64,000 nucleotides of DNA, taken from positions 62,001-126,000 of the forward strand of contig CANHPN010000001.1 in NCBI GenBank assembly GCA_947462535.1, read 5' to 3'. Under the pieces are notes generated by a model, which was not told the origin of the DNA, did not search any database, and saw nothing but the letters and a program-made list of their open reading frames with translations. This document shows, one piece after another, positions 8,690 through 17,904 of the stretch. Within the stretch, counting starts at the first letter, position 1. Every line of letters starts with the position of its first letter. A program made the translations under genes and the position numbers. The DNA comes from Akkermansiaceae bacterium (GTDB taxonomy: Bacteria; Verrucomicrobiota; Verrucomicrobiia; Verrucomicrobiales; Akkermansiaceae).

Positions 8690-9918
8690 TGAAATGTATC
8701 GCATTAGTAGAGTGGAATTGGACGGGACACCATCCGACCTATTTCAATCATTTCATATTGGCTATGGAAGAGATCGGTGTGGAGGTTCTCGCACTTTGTC
8801 CGAATCCTTGTGAGGCGGAGGAACTCGCCAACAAAACCCGGCATGAGGCGGATGAAAACATGCTGCATCGCGGCCGGACCCGATTCAAAAGGCTAGAGAT
8901 TCCGGCACGAAGATTCCGCCACTTCCGTCCGCGCCGGATCGGTGCCATCGATTGGACTATTCGTCACTTCGGGGGGATCGAGGATCAGGTCCGGAAATGG
9001 ACACGGGAGTCCGGATACGAGGTGGATGCAATCGTGTATGCCTGTATTTACGATCGGGATTTTGAGTGGGTTCATTTGGCCAGGCCGTTTCTGCGGACGC
9101 CATGGATGGGCCTCTATCTCCATGCCATGACTTATCGCATGCCCGGAAGCTTTATTCCGCACACCAAAAGACTGCCTTGTCCTGAAAAGATGTTCAGCGG
9201 CAGTTTATGCAAAAGTATCGGCACTTTGGATGAGGGAATCGTGGGAAGATTCTCCAATGCGGTAGGCAAGCCGGTGGTGGCGCTGCCGGATTTGGCGGAC
9301 GACCGGTCGGCGATGAATGCGGAGGATCAAATGTTAGGAGAACGGTTGAAGCAATTTGCCGCCGGGAGGCCGGTTGTCGGTCTGTTTGGCCATTTGCAGA
9401 AATCAAAAGGCTTGCTGACGTTTATCGAGGCGGCACGATCGCCCGGTGCCTCCGGGATTTGTTTCGCATTGGGTGGAGAAATGCTCTGGCCGTCCGACGA
9501 AGGCGAGGACAACCAAATCCAACTTGCTTTGGCGCAGTGTCCTAACCTGTGGACGCATTTGGAGCGCATTCCCACCGAGCCATGTCTGGGTCATCTTATG
9601 CAGGCGTGTGATGTGCTGTCAGCGGCCTATATTGATTTCCCACATAGCAGCGGAATCCAGGCGAAGGCCGCTGCGTTTGGAAAGCCGCTGATCGTGAGTG
9701 ACGGCTATCTGATGGCAGAGCGGACGAGACGCTTCAGGTTGGGAGAGGTTGTTCCCCAGGGAAATGCCTCGGCATTGCTGGAAGCCATTTTGAAAATAAC
9801 CAACGACCCCGTTGCATGGATTGAAGGCCATAACCCGCTGTGGGATGATTATGGTCGCGAACATTCATTTGACCGGCTCAAGACCAGTCTCAGGGAACTG
9901 CTTGCTCCCGTTTCTTGA
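8689..9918 (+). CDS. glycosyltransferase, GT4-like
   Basis: A 409-residue GT-B fold transferase. The start ATG 8689 overlaps the preceding TAA by one base, so the longer frame upstream is rejected. The N-terminal half starts with IALVEWNWTGHHPTYFNHFI; the C-terminal half has RPVVGLFGHLQKSKGLLTFI, ALGGEMLW, CDVLSAAYIDFPHSSGIQAKAAAFGKP and VVPQGNASALLEAI, the standard donor-binding series with a Ser/Gly-rich loop instead of the usual E-x7-E. It belongs to the polysaccharide cluster and would act in the cytoplasm. The sugar specificity is unknown. Confidence 0.8.
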   Translation: MKCIALVEWNWTGHHPTYFNHFILAMEEIGVEVLALCPNPCEAEELANKTRHEADENMLHRGRTRFKRLEIPARRFRHFRPRRIGAIDWTIRHFGGIEDQVRKWTRESGYEVDAIVYACIYDRDFEWVHLARPFLRTPWMGLYLHAMTYRMPGSFIPHTKRLPCPEKMFSGSLCKSIGTLDEGIVGRFSNAVGKPVVALPDLADDRSAMNAEDQMLGERLKQFAAGRPVVGLFGHLQKSKGLLTFIEAARSPGASGICFALGGEMLWPSDEGEDNQIQLALAQCPNLWTHLERIPTEPCLGHLMQACDVLSAAYIDFPHSSGIQAKAAAFGKPLIVSDGYLMAERTRRFRLGEVVPQGNASALLEAILKITNDPVAWIEGHNPLWDDYGREHSFDRLKTSLRELLAPVS

Positions 9919-9948
9919 CGATTTTGTCTTGGAGGCTTTTCTATCACT

Positions 9949-10944
9949 GTGAAGATGGACTGTTCCATTATCATCTGCACGCGCAACCGAGCTCCAATGC
10001 TTGAAAAAACCCTAAGGGCGTTTCAGAGCGTGAAAGTTCCCGGGGGGTGGCAGGTGGAACTGATCGTGGCGGACAACGGCTCTGAGGACTGCACCGCGGA
10101 AGTGGTGAATTCCGCGAACCATGCGTCCATCGAGATCCGTAGTGTTCACGAGCCTCGCCCGGGAAAGAGCCGTGCCCAGAACACGGCCATGGCTCACGCC
10201 AGAGGCGAGGTTCTGTTATTTACCGACGATGATGTGGAACCCGCGGACAACTGGGTGGAGAACATGGCTCGGCCGCTACTGGAGAAGCGCTGCGAGGCGG
10301 TGGCCGGACGCATCCTGCTGGCTGAGGATCTCCGCCGTCCCTGGTTCACCCATCTGCACGAGATGTGGCTGGCCGAAGTGCGGGAGCCGGCGGCCGAATC
10401 ACCAGAACTGGTTGGAGCAAGCATGGGTATTCATCGGTCGGTGTTCGAAATGATAAAAAATTTTGACGAGGAACTTGGTCCCGGTGCCACCGGGTTCGGT
10501 GAGGAAACGCTGGTCTGGATGCAAATGATGAAAGCCGGCTTACGGATCCACCCCGTGAATGACACATTCTTGATCCATCGTCCCGATCCATCGCGGCTCT
10601 TGCGGTGCGCCTGGCTATCAGCGGCAGCACGATATGGCCGGACCAACGCGTATTTGATGTACCACTGGCAGCATTCCCAGGTGGCCTGTCCCGCGCTACG
10701 CGTCTTTGTGCTACGGATGAAGCTCTTGCTGCGGCGCCTCCCGCGCCGGTCCGCGCACCTGGACGCGGAGGGGTGCCCCGCCTGGGAAATGAGCTATCTA
10801 TCACGGATCGAGGAATTAAAACGGTTCATCGAGACATCGGGGAAATCCAGAAATTATGGATCAGGGGCATTGCGCGGCTCCTCTAATCTAACAAAACGGT
10901 CAAATTGCAACCGGGTGGAAGCCCGCGACAAAAATTTCTACTAG
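9949..10944 (+). CDS. glycosyltransferase family 2
   Basis: A 331-residue GT2 enzyme with SIIICTRNRAPMLEKTL, VADNGSEDCT, the acceptor signature PRPGKSRAQNTAMAHARGE and FTDDDVEP near residue 90 as the metal-binding DxD equivalent. The later GFGEETLVWMQMMKAG matches the ED-x motif that supplies the catalytic base. GTG 9949 is preferred because GGAGG lies about 13 bases upstream; ATG 9955 is the alternative. The last 40 residues are basic and low in homology, perhaps a membrane-peripheral tail. It lies 30 bases after the preceding GT4 gene within the polysaccharide operon. Confidence 0.85.
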   Translation: MKMDCSIIICTRNRAPMLEKTLRAFQSVKVPGGWQVELIVADNGSEDCTAEVVNSANHASIEIRSVHEPRPGKSRAQNTAMAHARGEVLLFTDDDVEPADNWVENMARPLLEKRCEAVAGRILLAEDLRRPWFTHLHEMWLAEVREPAAESPELVGASMGIHRSVFEMIKNFDEELGPGATGFGEETLVWMQMMKAGLRIHPVNDTFLIHRPDPSRLLRCAWLSAAARYGRTNAYLMYHWQHSQVACPALRVFVLRMKLLLRRLPRRSAHLDAEGCPAWEMSYLSRIEELKRFIETSGKSRNYGSGALRGSSNLTKRSNCNRVEARDKNFY

Positions 10945-11011
10945 CCCAAATCATAAACAATCATTTTCCATTTGGAACACTTGCAGACGAGGAAAAACTT
11001 TATCTCGCCCG

Positions 11012-12067
11012 ATGAATACAGCACCAGTCGTTTCCGTGATCGTTCCGGCGTTCAATGCTAGCCGTTGGATCGGCGTGTCGCTCGATTCCGCGCGGGCCCA
11101 GACACTGCGCGACATCGAGATCATCGTTGTGGATGACGGGTCGGTAGATGATACCCCCGAGGTGGTGGCAGAGTTAGCGAAGCGTGACCCGCGCGTCAGG
11201 ATCATCCGTCAGGAAAATGCGGGAGTGGGTGCCGCCCGAAACACCGGAATCTTGGCCGCGCGCGGAGAGTTCATCGCCACTCTTGATGCCGATGATCTCT
11301 GGAATCCGACAAAGTTGGAGCGGCAAGTCCAGCGCATCGGCCAGTGCGGCGAGAGGACGGCCATGGTTTACTGCTGGTATAAGACTGTCGATGAGGACGG
11401 CGATGAACTTGCCTCCCATTTCCCCTTCACCGTCGAAGGTGAGGCCCGCCGGGCGATCATCCTGCGGAACTTCCTCGGAAATGCGAGTGTGCCCTTGTTC
11501 CGCGCCAAAGCTCTCCAGCAAACGGGCCTTTATCTAACAAGAAAAGAGCAGGGCGGAGTACAGGGCTGCGAGGACTGGGACTTGTCTATCAGAATATCCG
11601 AGGCTTGGGAAATCGGCGTGGTGCCGGAAGTTCTCGTGAGCTATCGCCAGAGCGATTCGTGCATGAGTATGGGCGCTGCGAGCATGACGGAGTCGTTCCG
11701 ACTCGTCATGGACCGTGCCCGCCGACGCAACTCCGATCTTCCGCTGGTGCTTTTCCGATGGGCGGAGGGTCATTTCCAGAGTTATCTTGTATCAAAAAGC
11801 TATGGAAGTCGTGACTACCGCTCATGCCTTGCCGCGGTTGCCCGGGCGATCGGGTGTGATCCGGTTATGATACTCAACTGGAGTCTCCACAGGATGACGA
11901 TCAAGAGTCTCATGTGGCTGGTCTCCGGCAAGCGGCGGTCACATCCGCGCCGGGAGCGGCGGCGGGCGGAACCCAACGCCGCAGGTAACCCACTGCCACC
12001 TGACAAATCATTGCTTGGACGGGTCCAGGAACGGCGATGGATGCGGGTCGTCGAAGAAAAGAACTGA
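11012..12067 (+). CDS. glycosyltransferase family 2
   Basis: A 351-residue GT2 enzyme. VSVIVPAFNASRWIG forms the first strand, IIVVDDGSVDDTPEV the nucleotide-binding loop, ENAGVGAARNTGI the conserved helix and TLDADDLWNP near residue 94 the DxD metal site. GCEDWDLSIRISE near residue 192 provides the ED motif of the acceptor site. The C-terminal 60 residues are rich in Arg and Pro and probably not part of the fold. The sequence before the gene (10945-11011) is A+T-rich compared with its surroundings. The enzyme is cytoplasmic and would act on a lipid-linked glycan; sugar and linkage are unknown. Confidence 0.88.
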   Translation: MNTAPVVSVIVPAFNASRWIGVSLDSARAQTLRDIEIIVVDDGSVDDTPEVVAELAKRDPRVRIIRQENAGVGAARNTGILAARGEFIATLDADDLWNPTKLERQVQRIGQCGERTAMVYCWYKTVDEDGDELASHFPFTVEGEARRAIILRNFLGNASVPLFRAKALQQTGLYLTRKEQGGVQGCEDWDLSIRISEAWEIGVVPEVLVSYRQSDSCMSMGAASMTESFRLVMDRARRRNSDLPLVLFRWAEGHFQSYLVSKSYGSRDYRSCLAAVARAIGCDPVMILNWSLHRMTIKSLMWLVSGKRRSHPRRERRRAEPNAAGNPLPPDKSLLGRVQERRWMRVVEEKN

Positions 12068-12194
12068 AAAGTTGCGTCGGCATTCAAATGGAATTCCTCC
12101 ATTCGGTGTGTTCCTGAAAGCCGATCTGTCAGAATTCACAATCGCATCGAAGGGTCGAGATCTCGACATCCCGGGGTGCCAAATTACGCTGGCC

Positions 12195-14948
12195 ATGTAT
12201 AGACCCATTAAGATCGCTGACCTGGAATTATCCGAACCGATTCCGGAATTCAACGGGCTGAGCGAGTATGCCTTCCTGCAACTGCTTCTCCGCTGGCACA
12301 GTCAGCCATTTGGTTCCATTAGGGTTCCAGTCCGTGGAGATCGCTGTGTCATCGCAGATATTGTTGCGAAAGTAATGGAAGACCAATCCGACGGTTTGAT
12401 ATATAAAATCCTTCATCTGGCAGTGGAGAATTTGGTTCCAGGAGATCATTGGAACGTCAAACATTTACTCACGCTTCTTCCATCGGTGCCTCTGGTTCCG
12501 CCGCCTACCGTGTCGGTTGCTGTGTGCACCCGTGACCGCACGGAAGATCTGGCGCTTTGCCTGACAGCTTTGGGGGAACTGGACCATGCGCCTTTGGAGA
12601 TTCTGGTCATCGATAACGCGCCCGGAACCAACGCCACCCGGGATCTCGTCGAGACTTCGTTTCCAGAAGTGCGCTACATCCTCGAACCGCGGCCGGGGCT
12701 TGACCACGCGCGCAATCGCGCCATCACGGAGGCTCGGGGTGAAATCCTAGCTTATACCGATGACGACGTGATTGTTGACGCGCGATGGACAGGGTCGATC
12801 GTTACGCTTTTCGGATCGGATAGTGATATCATGGCGGTAACGGGTTTGGTGGTTCCGTATGAATTGGAAACAGAACCGCAGCAATTATTTGAACAATATG
12901 GCGGATTTGGCCGTGGCTTTGTCCGGAAATGGTATCGGGCCGACGAAGCGGGACGCCGTCATCTTGCCCGTCAACACGCTGGATCCGGGAAGTACGGCAC
13001 CGGCGCGAATATGGCATATCGTCGGGCGGTCTTCCCGGAAATCGGCGTCTTCGATCCAGCACTGGACGTCGGTACCGTGACTAACGGAGGAGGAGATCTC
13101 GACATGTTCTTCCGTGTTCTAAAATACGGACACACGCTGGTGTATGAGCCAGCGGCGATCGTGAGGCATCGGCACCGCCGGGACTACGCCCACCTTCGGG
13201 CGCAAATCACTAACAATGGAATCGGATTTTTTTCCCACCTCGTCCGAAATTCGTTAGAATTTCCTGAAGAGAGAAAGGGTCTTGCATGGCTCGGGCTGTG
13301 GTGGTTTTGGGAGTGGAATTTCCGCCGTGGTCTGAAGTCACTGTTTAAACCGGGCGATATCCCCCGAGAGTTAATTTTCGCGGAACTGCGAGGTTCCTTC
13401 ACGGGGTTATTCCGTTACGGGAACGCGAGGGCGAACGCGAAGGTTTGGTCCGCCGAATATGAAGCCGGAGTAAAGCTGATAGAATGTATGCCTAATAGGA
13501 AGCTGCCTGTTAAAGAGCCGGATCACGGTGTCGCGGTTCGCAGGGTCGAGGTCACCGATCCAGCCGGACCAATCGACGACGTGACGAATTACTTTGCCAC
13601 CCGGGTTTATGTCACGCGACACGGAAAGGCGGTTGGCGTGGTAAACATCATCAATCGTTACCGGGCCATTTCGGCGGTCCGGGCCGCGGATGAAATAGTT
13701 CAAGCGCTTGGACTGGAGTTGCTCAGGCCCGTTGGCGCGGAAGGCTTCGTGGCGACCTGGGTGGAAGCGATGACAGAAATCAAACAATGCATAGACGGAC
13801 GCGAAAGCGGCGGTAAGGAGCAATCGCCTGTGAGGTTCTCCGCTTCAATTGTCGTGGCTACCTTCGATCGTCCGGACTCGTTGCGCGAATGTCTGGGTTC
13901 CCTCTGCCGGCAGCAGACCTCCCGGTCATTTGAAATCGTGGTAGTGGACAATCGGCCGCAGTCAGGGAAGACGCCACCGGTGGTCGCCGAATTTCCGGGC
14001 GTTCGTCTGGTCAGTGAGCCGCGTGGAGGGCTTTCCTATGCCCGTAACACTGGATTTGCCGCGAGCACGGGAGACATTTTCGTCTGCACCGATGACGATG
14101 TCATTGCTCCGCAGGATTGGTTGGAGAATTTGCTTGCTCCGTTCTCACGGAACGATGTGATGCTGGTAACCGGAAATGTTCTTCCTGCAGAACTTGAATC
14201 TCCATCACAGGTGGAGTTCGAAAACTACGGCGGACTAGGGAAAGGGTTTCAGCGGCGCGAGTTCAATCGGAAATGGTTCGATTCCTTTCGGCGCAAGGCG
14301 GTTCCCACTTGGACCATTGGTGCAACCGCAAATGCAGCCGTGAGAGCCACCATCTTGCAAGATCCCGCGGTGGGGCTGCTCGACGAAGTACTGGGTGCCG
14401 GGACGCCCGCCGGTTGCAGCGAAGACACCTACCTTTTTTATAAAACACTCAAAGCCGGGCATACTATCATTTACGAGCCAACTGCCTTCGTCTGGCACAA
14501 ACACCGCGCGAACGAGCAGGCGCTCCATAAGCAAATCTATAGTTACAGCACGGGGCATGCAGCGTATAACCTCACTACATTCTTGCGGGATCAAGATGGC
14601 CGAGGCCTGGTCCGCATCTGGGTGGAGATCCCGAGTTATCAGATCAAGCAGCTTTTGCGTTGGCTGCGCGGCTCACGGGAACGTTCCCTGCGAACCATTC
14701 TGTTGGAAATCCGAGGTAACGCATTCGGTCCGATTTCGCTGTGGAAATCACGGCGTCGCGTAAAACGGCTTGGTGCGGGCCCGCCTCATTTGCCTGCGGA
14801 ACCACAGTTGACACATCAACCAGCATCTGCAGGAAGCCCGGAAGGTAGTGCCGATGAAGATGAGCGGCTGACAAGGCGCGTGGAAGCCATGAGGACTTTA
14901 ACTGTTTCCAACCAAAACTTGAAGGTAGCCAATGACCACCAGCACTAA
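12195..14948 (+). CDS. tandem two-domain GT2 glycosyltransferase
   Basis: A 917-residue protein built from two copies of one unit: a small alpha/beta segment followed by a GT2 domain. Unit 1 starts at YRPIKIADLELSEPIPE and has VAVCTRDRTEDLALCL, PRPGLDHARNRAI and YTDDDVIV; unit 2 starts near VAVRRVEVTDPAGPI and has SIVVATFDRPDSLREC, PRGGLSYARNTGF and CTDDDVIA. Both contain a YGG[FL]G[RK]GF signature and a [GN]GGD/CSED acidic motif before a Y-x-P. Such duplication suggests a processive enzyme or one adding two residues in turn. ATG 12195 is chosen because relatives begin at this point; GTG 12108 and ATG 12015 (overlapping the upstream gene) are alternatives. The final 60 residues look disordered. 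Confidence 0.82.
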   Translation: MYRPIKIADLELSEPIPEFNGLSEYAFLQLLLRWHSQPFGSIRVPVRGDRCVIADIVAKVMEDQSDGLIYKILHLAVENLVPGDHWNVKHLLTLLPSVPLVPPPTVSVAVCTRDRTEDLALCLTALGELDHAPLEILVIDNAPGTNATRDLVETSFPEVRYILEPRPGLDHARNRAITEARGEILAYTDDDVIVDARWTGSIVTLFGSDSDIMAVTGLVVPYELETEPQQLFEQYGGFGRGFVRKWYRADEAGRRHLARQHAGSGKYGTGANMAYRRAVFPEIGVFDPALDVGTVTNGGGDLDMFFRVLKYGHTLVYEPAAIVRHRHRRDYAHLRAQITNNGIGFFSHLVRNSLEFPEERKGLAWLGLWWFWEWNFRRGLKSLFKPGDIPRELIFAELRGSFTGLFRYGNARANAKVWSAEYEAGVKLIECMPNRKLPVKEPDHGVAVRRVEVTDPAGPIDDVTNYFATRVYVTRHGKAVGVVNIINRYRAISAVRAADEIVQALGLELLRPVGAEGFVATWVEAMTEIKQCIDGRESGGKEQSPVRFSASIVVATFDRPDSLRECLGSLCRQQTSRSFEIVVVDNRPQSGKTPPVVAEFPGVRLVSEPRGGLSYARNTGFAASTGDIFVCTDDDVIAPQDWLENLLAPFSRNDVMLVTGNVLPAELESPSQVEFENYGGLGKGFQRREFNRKWFDSFRRKAVPTWTIGATANAAVRATILQDPAVGLLDEVLGAGTPAGCSEDTYLFYKTLKAGHTIIYEPTAFVWHKHRANEQALHKQIYSYSTGHAAYNLTTFLRDQDGRGLVRIWVEIPSYQIKQLLRWLRGSRERSLRTILLEIRGNAFGPISLWKSRRRVKRLGAGPPHLPAEPQLTHQPASAGSPEGSADEDERLTRRVEAMRTLTVSNQNLKVANDHQH

Positions 14949-15729
14949 CTCTAAAAGGAACGAACACCACCGCTGGCAACACGCGAGAGACCTGTTCGCG
15001 GTGATGGTTGATCGCGATCTCAAGATTCTTTACAAACGCTCTTCCCTAGGTTTCGGCTGGGCTTTGGTGACGCCGCTGCTCCAGCTCTTCATTTTTCTGT
15101 TTGTCTTTCGGCAGGTCTTGGGAACGCAGATAGAAAACTATGCTTCATTTGTTTTCATCGGCGTCCTGGTGTTCGGTTGGTTCCAGGGCGCGTTGGGCAT
15201 GAGCGGCGGGCTGATTACCGGCAGCAAGGCGCTCGTCACCCAGCCCGGCTTCCCGCTGACGCTGCTGCCTCACGTGATGGTGGGAGTACGGCTGTTCCAC
15301 TTTGTGATCGCGCTGCCGATCTTGTTCGGGCTGCTGTGGTGGCAGGGCATCCGCCCGAGTTTACCCTGGATTTCGTTGCCGGTGCTGTTGGTCGTGCAAT
15401 ATCTTCTGATCGTAGGGCTCGCCTATCCACTGGCGTCGATCAACGTCATTTTCCGCGATACCCAGCATATCGTCGGTGTGCTTTTGCAGTTGATGATGTT
15501 CTTGACGCCAGTTTTCTACAGTCTGGAGACGGTCCCGCCGCCGCTTCGGCCCTGGTTCTATCTTAATCCGATGGTCGGAGTGGTTCAGTCGTGGCGGGCC
15601 GTTCTGTTGGATGGGGCCTGGCCGGATCTGCGGGTGGTGGCCAGCCTGCTGGTGGTCGGGATCGTGCTACTGATCGCGGGCCGCAGGATTTTCGTGAGTC
15701 AAAGCTTCCGCTTCGCCGAGGAAATGTGA
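14932..15729 (+). CDS. wzm: ABC-2 type polysaccharide export permease (Wzm-like)
   Basis: A 265-residue inner-membrane permease with about six predicted helices, for example LLQLFIFLFVFRQVLG, FVFIGVLVFGWFQGAL, LFHFVIALPILFGLLWW and ASLLVVGIVLLIAG. The pre-helix DRDLKILYKRSSLGFGWALVTPL is the family signature (the R-Y-x2-S-x-LG-x-LW type). It forms the channel of an ABC exporter for O-antigen or capsule made fully on the cytoplasmic side. Its start overlaps the tandem GT2 gene by 17 bases and its TGA overlaps the ATG of the ATPase gene by one base, so the three are translationally coupled. Confidence 0.9.
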   Translation: MTTSTNSKRNEHHRWQHARDLFAVMVDRDLKILYKRSSLGFGWALVTPLLQLFIFLFVFRQVLGTQIENYASFVFIGVLVFGWFQGALGMSGGLITGSKALVTQPGFPLTLLPHVMVGVRLFHFVIALPILFGLLWWQGIRPSLPWISLPVLLVVQYLLIVGLAYPLASINVIFRDTQHIVGVLLQLMMFLTPVFYSLETVPPPLRPWFYLNPMVGVVQSWRAVLLDGAWPDLRVVASLLVVGIVLLIAGRRIFVSQSFRFAEEM

Positions 15730-16985
15730 TGAAAGTATTAGTCAAAGCCGACAACGTCGGAAAAACCTTCATCCGTCGATCCGACGCCGGAAGATGGCGG
15801 GATCTGGCAGCGGGAGTCTGGAGACGATCCGCGCAAAAGCCTTTATGGGCGTTGCGCGGCGTCTCGTTCGAGGTAGCAGCCGGAGAAATGTTGGGAATTG
15901 TCGGGGCCAACGGCGCGGGAAAGTCAACCTTGCTGCGTCTGCTGGGCGGCATCGGCAAGCCCACCACCGGCAGCGTGGAGATTCAAGGCCGGATCGGCGC
16001 GCTGCTGGAACTGGGCGGTGGATTCCAGGGCGATCTGACAGGAAGGGAGAACGCGACCCTCGCCGCGGTGGTGGCGGGACTTTTAAAGCGCGAGGCCGTC
16101 GAACGTCTGCCGGAAATCGTCCGGTTTGCCGAGCTGGAGGATTTCATCGACGTCCCGGTGCGGACCTACAGCACCGGGATGATCATGCGGCTGGCCTTCG
16201 CGGTGGCGGTGCATACGGATCCGGAAATCATGTTAGTCGATGAATACCTGTCCGTCGGCGATCTGGCATTTCAGGCGAAGTGCGCCGCCCGTATCGCGGA
16301 TTTGCGCGGGCGCGGCTGTGCGATCGTGTTCGTTTCCCACGGCATGGACCAAGTCAGGGAGTTATGTGACCGGGCCCTGTGGTTGCGGCGAGGGGAAGTG
16401 GTTGCTTGCGATTCGGCGCGGTCGGTCGCTGCGGCATACGAACAGGAGGTAAGGGAGGAGTCCCTCCGTCGCACGCCCGTCGCTCCGGCCCGCCCCACGG
16501 ATATGGGCACGGACCTAAGGCCTAGGGAAAACCGGTTTGGCTCTCTGGAGATGGAAATCACCAGGGTAGTCCTGCGTCCGGGACCGGCGCTGACCACCGG
16601 CGGCACACTTGGAATTGAAATCGGGTATCGCGCGGAAAGTTCCCTCCCGGCTCCCGTTTTCACGGTGTCCATCAGCAGGCCGGACGGCACGGTCTGCTTC
16701 GACACGAACACGCTCTCGGCGCGCGCCGCCGTGGTGCAAGTCAAAGGGAGCGGCACCATCCGGCTGGTCATTGATCGTCTGGACCTCGCAACGGGCTCCT
16801 ATTTTGTGGATGTCGGAGTTTTTGAATCCAGCTGGAGCCACGCCTACGATTATCATTGGCATGTCTATCAATTGACTGTCGAGGGAGGTTCCACACACAA
16901 GGGGGTCCTTGCGCCTCCATGCCGCTGGTCGGTTGTGGAAACCACGGGCCCGGCCCGCGTAAAGGAGCGGCTGACTGCAAGCTGA
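15729..16985 (+). CDS. wzt: ABC polysaccharide exporter ATPase with Wzt C-terminal domain
   Basis: A 418-residue ATPase that pairs with the preceding permease. The Walker A is GANGAGKSTLL near residue 62, the signature is YSTGMIMRL, the Walker B is IMLVDEYLS and the switch is VFVSHG. Residues from about 265 (LEMEITRVVLRPG) to the end form a beta-sandwich of the Wzt_C type, which in E. coli O8/O9a and Raoultella O12 binds the modified non-reducing end of the chain and couples capping to export. Its presence implies that this glycan carries a terminal modification. ATG 15729 overlaps the wzm stop (TGATG); the longer upstream frame is an artefact. Confidence 0.9.
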   Translation: MKVLVKADNVGKTFIRRSDAGRWRDLAAGVWRRSAQKPLWALRGVSFEVAAGEMLGIVGANGAGKSTLLRLLGGIGKPTTGSVEIQGRIGALLELGGGFQGDLTGRENATLAAVVAGLLKREAVERLPEIVRFAELEDFIDVPVRTYSTGMIMRLAFAVAVHTDPEIMLVDEYLSVGDLAFQAKCAARIADLRGRGCAIVFVSHGMDQVRELCDRALWLRRGEVVACDSARSVAAAYEQEVREESLRRTPVAPARPTDMGTDLRPRENRFGSLEMEITRVVLRPGPALTTGGTLGIEIGYRAESSLPAPVFTVSISRPDGTVCFDTNTLSARAAVVQVKGSGTIRLVIDRLDLATGSYFVDVGVFESSWSHAYDYHWHVYQLTVEGGSTHKGVLAPPCRWSVVETTGPARVKERLTAS

Positions 16986-17168
16986 CCTGCATTCTGGCGG
17001 AGCAGAGCGGATTACCGGAGAGAGTGAGAGAATTCGTGACAGATGAGATCAATTGGATCAAGATTCCATGGTTGCTTGCAAAGCTTGACCGCGCCTTGGG
17101 ATTTAAATGATACGGTTAAAAAGTATTGCTAGAAATCAACCGATAAACAAAACAACAGAACATATATT

Positions 17169-17894
17169 ATGAATACTGTCCTTAAAACAGAAATCGGCAT
17201 AGGAAAAAAATCAAGTGACATTTCTCGGTGGGATTCCACTGGTCAGAGATTGTTAAAAATTCCGGGCCAAGCATGGCACCGCTGCCGAACTGGTATCCAA
17301 TGCGGCCTGGCCGGCGCGATGTCGCTTTTCATTGTCATTGTGACCACGGGTTGTGGTGACATGAATTTCGCTTCACCGGTGCCTGCCGAGGCATATAGAT
17401 CGAAACCTAACGCGACTCTCGCGGCGGGTGACGAAATCAAAGTCGCATTCTCGGGAGCACCTGAATTGAACGTGCAGCAGAAGATCCAGGCGAACGGGAG
17501 CGTCAGTCTGCCGACCATCGGGGATGTCAGCGCAGTCGGGAAAAGCATCACGAGCTTCCAGTCGGAACTGACATCACGCTATCAGCCGCATTTACAGGAT
17601 CCTGGGGTGACCGTTTCGGTTGAGACGGCGGCGGCGGGTGTCTATGTTTCGGGGGAAGTGCTCCGTCCGGGAAAAATCCCGCTGGATCGTCCGATGACGG
17701 CTCTCGAAGCGGTGATGGAATGCGGAGGCTTCACAAAATTCGCGAACTCTAAACAGGTAATCGTTGTCAGAAACCAGGGCAGCAAGAGCCAGCGTTATGT
17801 TTTGAACATGAACGAAACCCTATACGGCACCAATAGCAGTCCGTTCTACGTGAGGACTTACGACGTTATTTATGTGAAGCAGAGCAACTGGTGA
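17169..17894 (+). CDS. polysaccharide export lipoprotein (Wza/poly_export family)
   Basis: A 241-residue exporter subunit. Around residues 51-62, MSLFIVIVTTGCG forms a hydrophobic segment with a lipobox-like TTGC, so the mature protein should be an outer-membrane lipoprotein. The poly_export domain follows (LAAGDEIKVAFSGAPELN to DPGVTVSVE), then one SLBB repeat (VYVSGEVLRPGKIPLDRPMT). It is short: full Wza has two SLBB repeats and a C-terminal helix. ATG 17169 gives an unusually long 60-residue leader, so a later start such as ATG 17319 is possible. The upstream 55 bases are A+T-rich and could hold a separate promoter, since 183 bases separate it from wzt. It would carry glycan across the outer membrane. 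Confidence 0.85.
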   Translation: MNTVLKTEIGIGKKSSDISRWDSTGQRLLKIPGQAWHRCRTGIQCGLAGAMSLFIVIVTTGCGDMNFASPVPAEAYRSKPNATLAAGDEIKVAFSGAPELNVQQKIQANGSVSLPTIGDVSAVGKSITSFQSELTSRYQPHLQDPGVTVSVETAAAGVYVSGEVLRPGKIPLDRPMTALEAVMECGGFTKFANSKQVIVVRNQGSKSQRYVLNMNETLYGTNSSPFYVRTYDVIYVKQSNW

Positions 17895-17904
17895 TTAGAT
17901 CCGC

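Noticed and set aside
12015-12194. ATG 12015 as start of the tandem glycosyltransferase
   Set aside because: It would overlap the upstream gene by 53 bases and adds 60 residues without family similarity; ATG 12195 begins where relatives begin.
15591-15728. Upstream extension of the Wzt-like gene
   Set aside because: The extension overlaps wzm and is Gly/Arg-rich; TGATG at 15727-15731 gives a normal coupled start.
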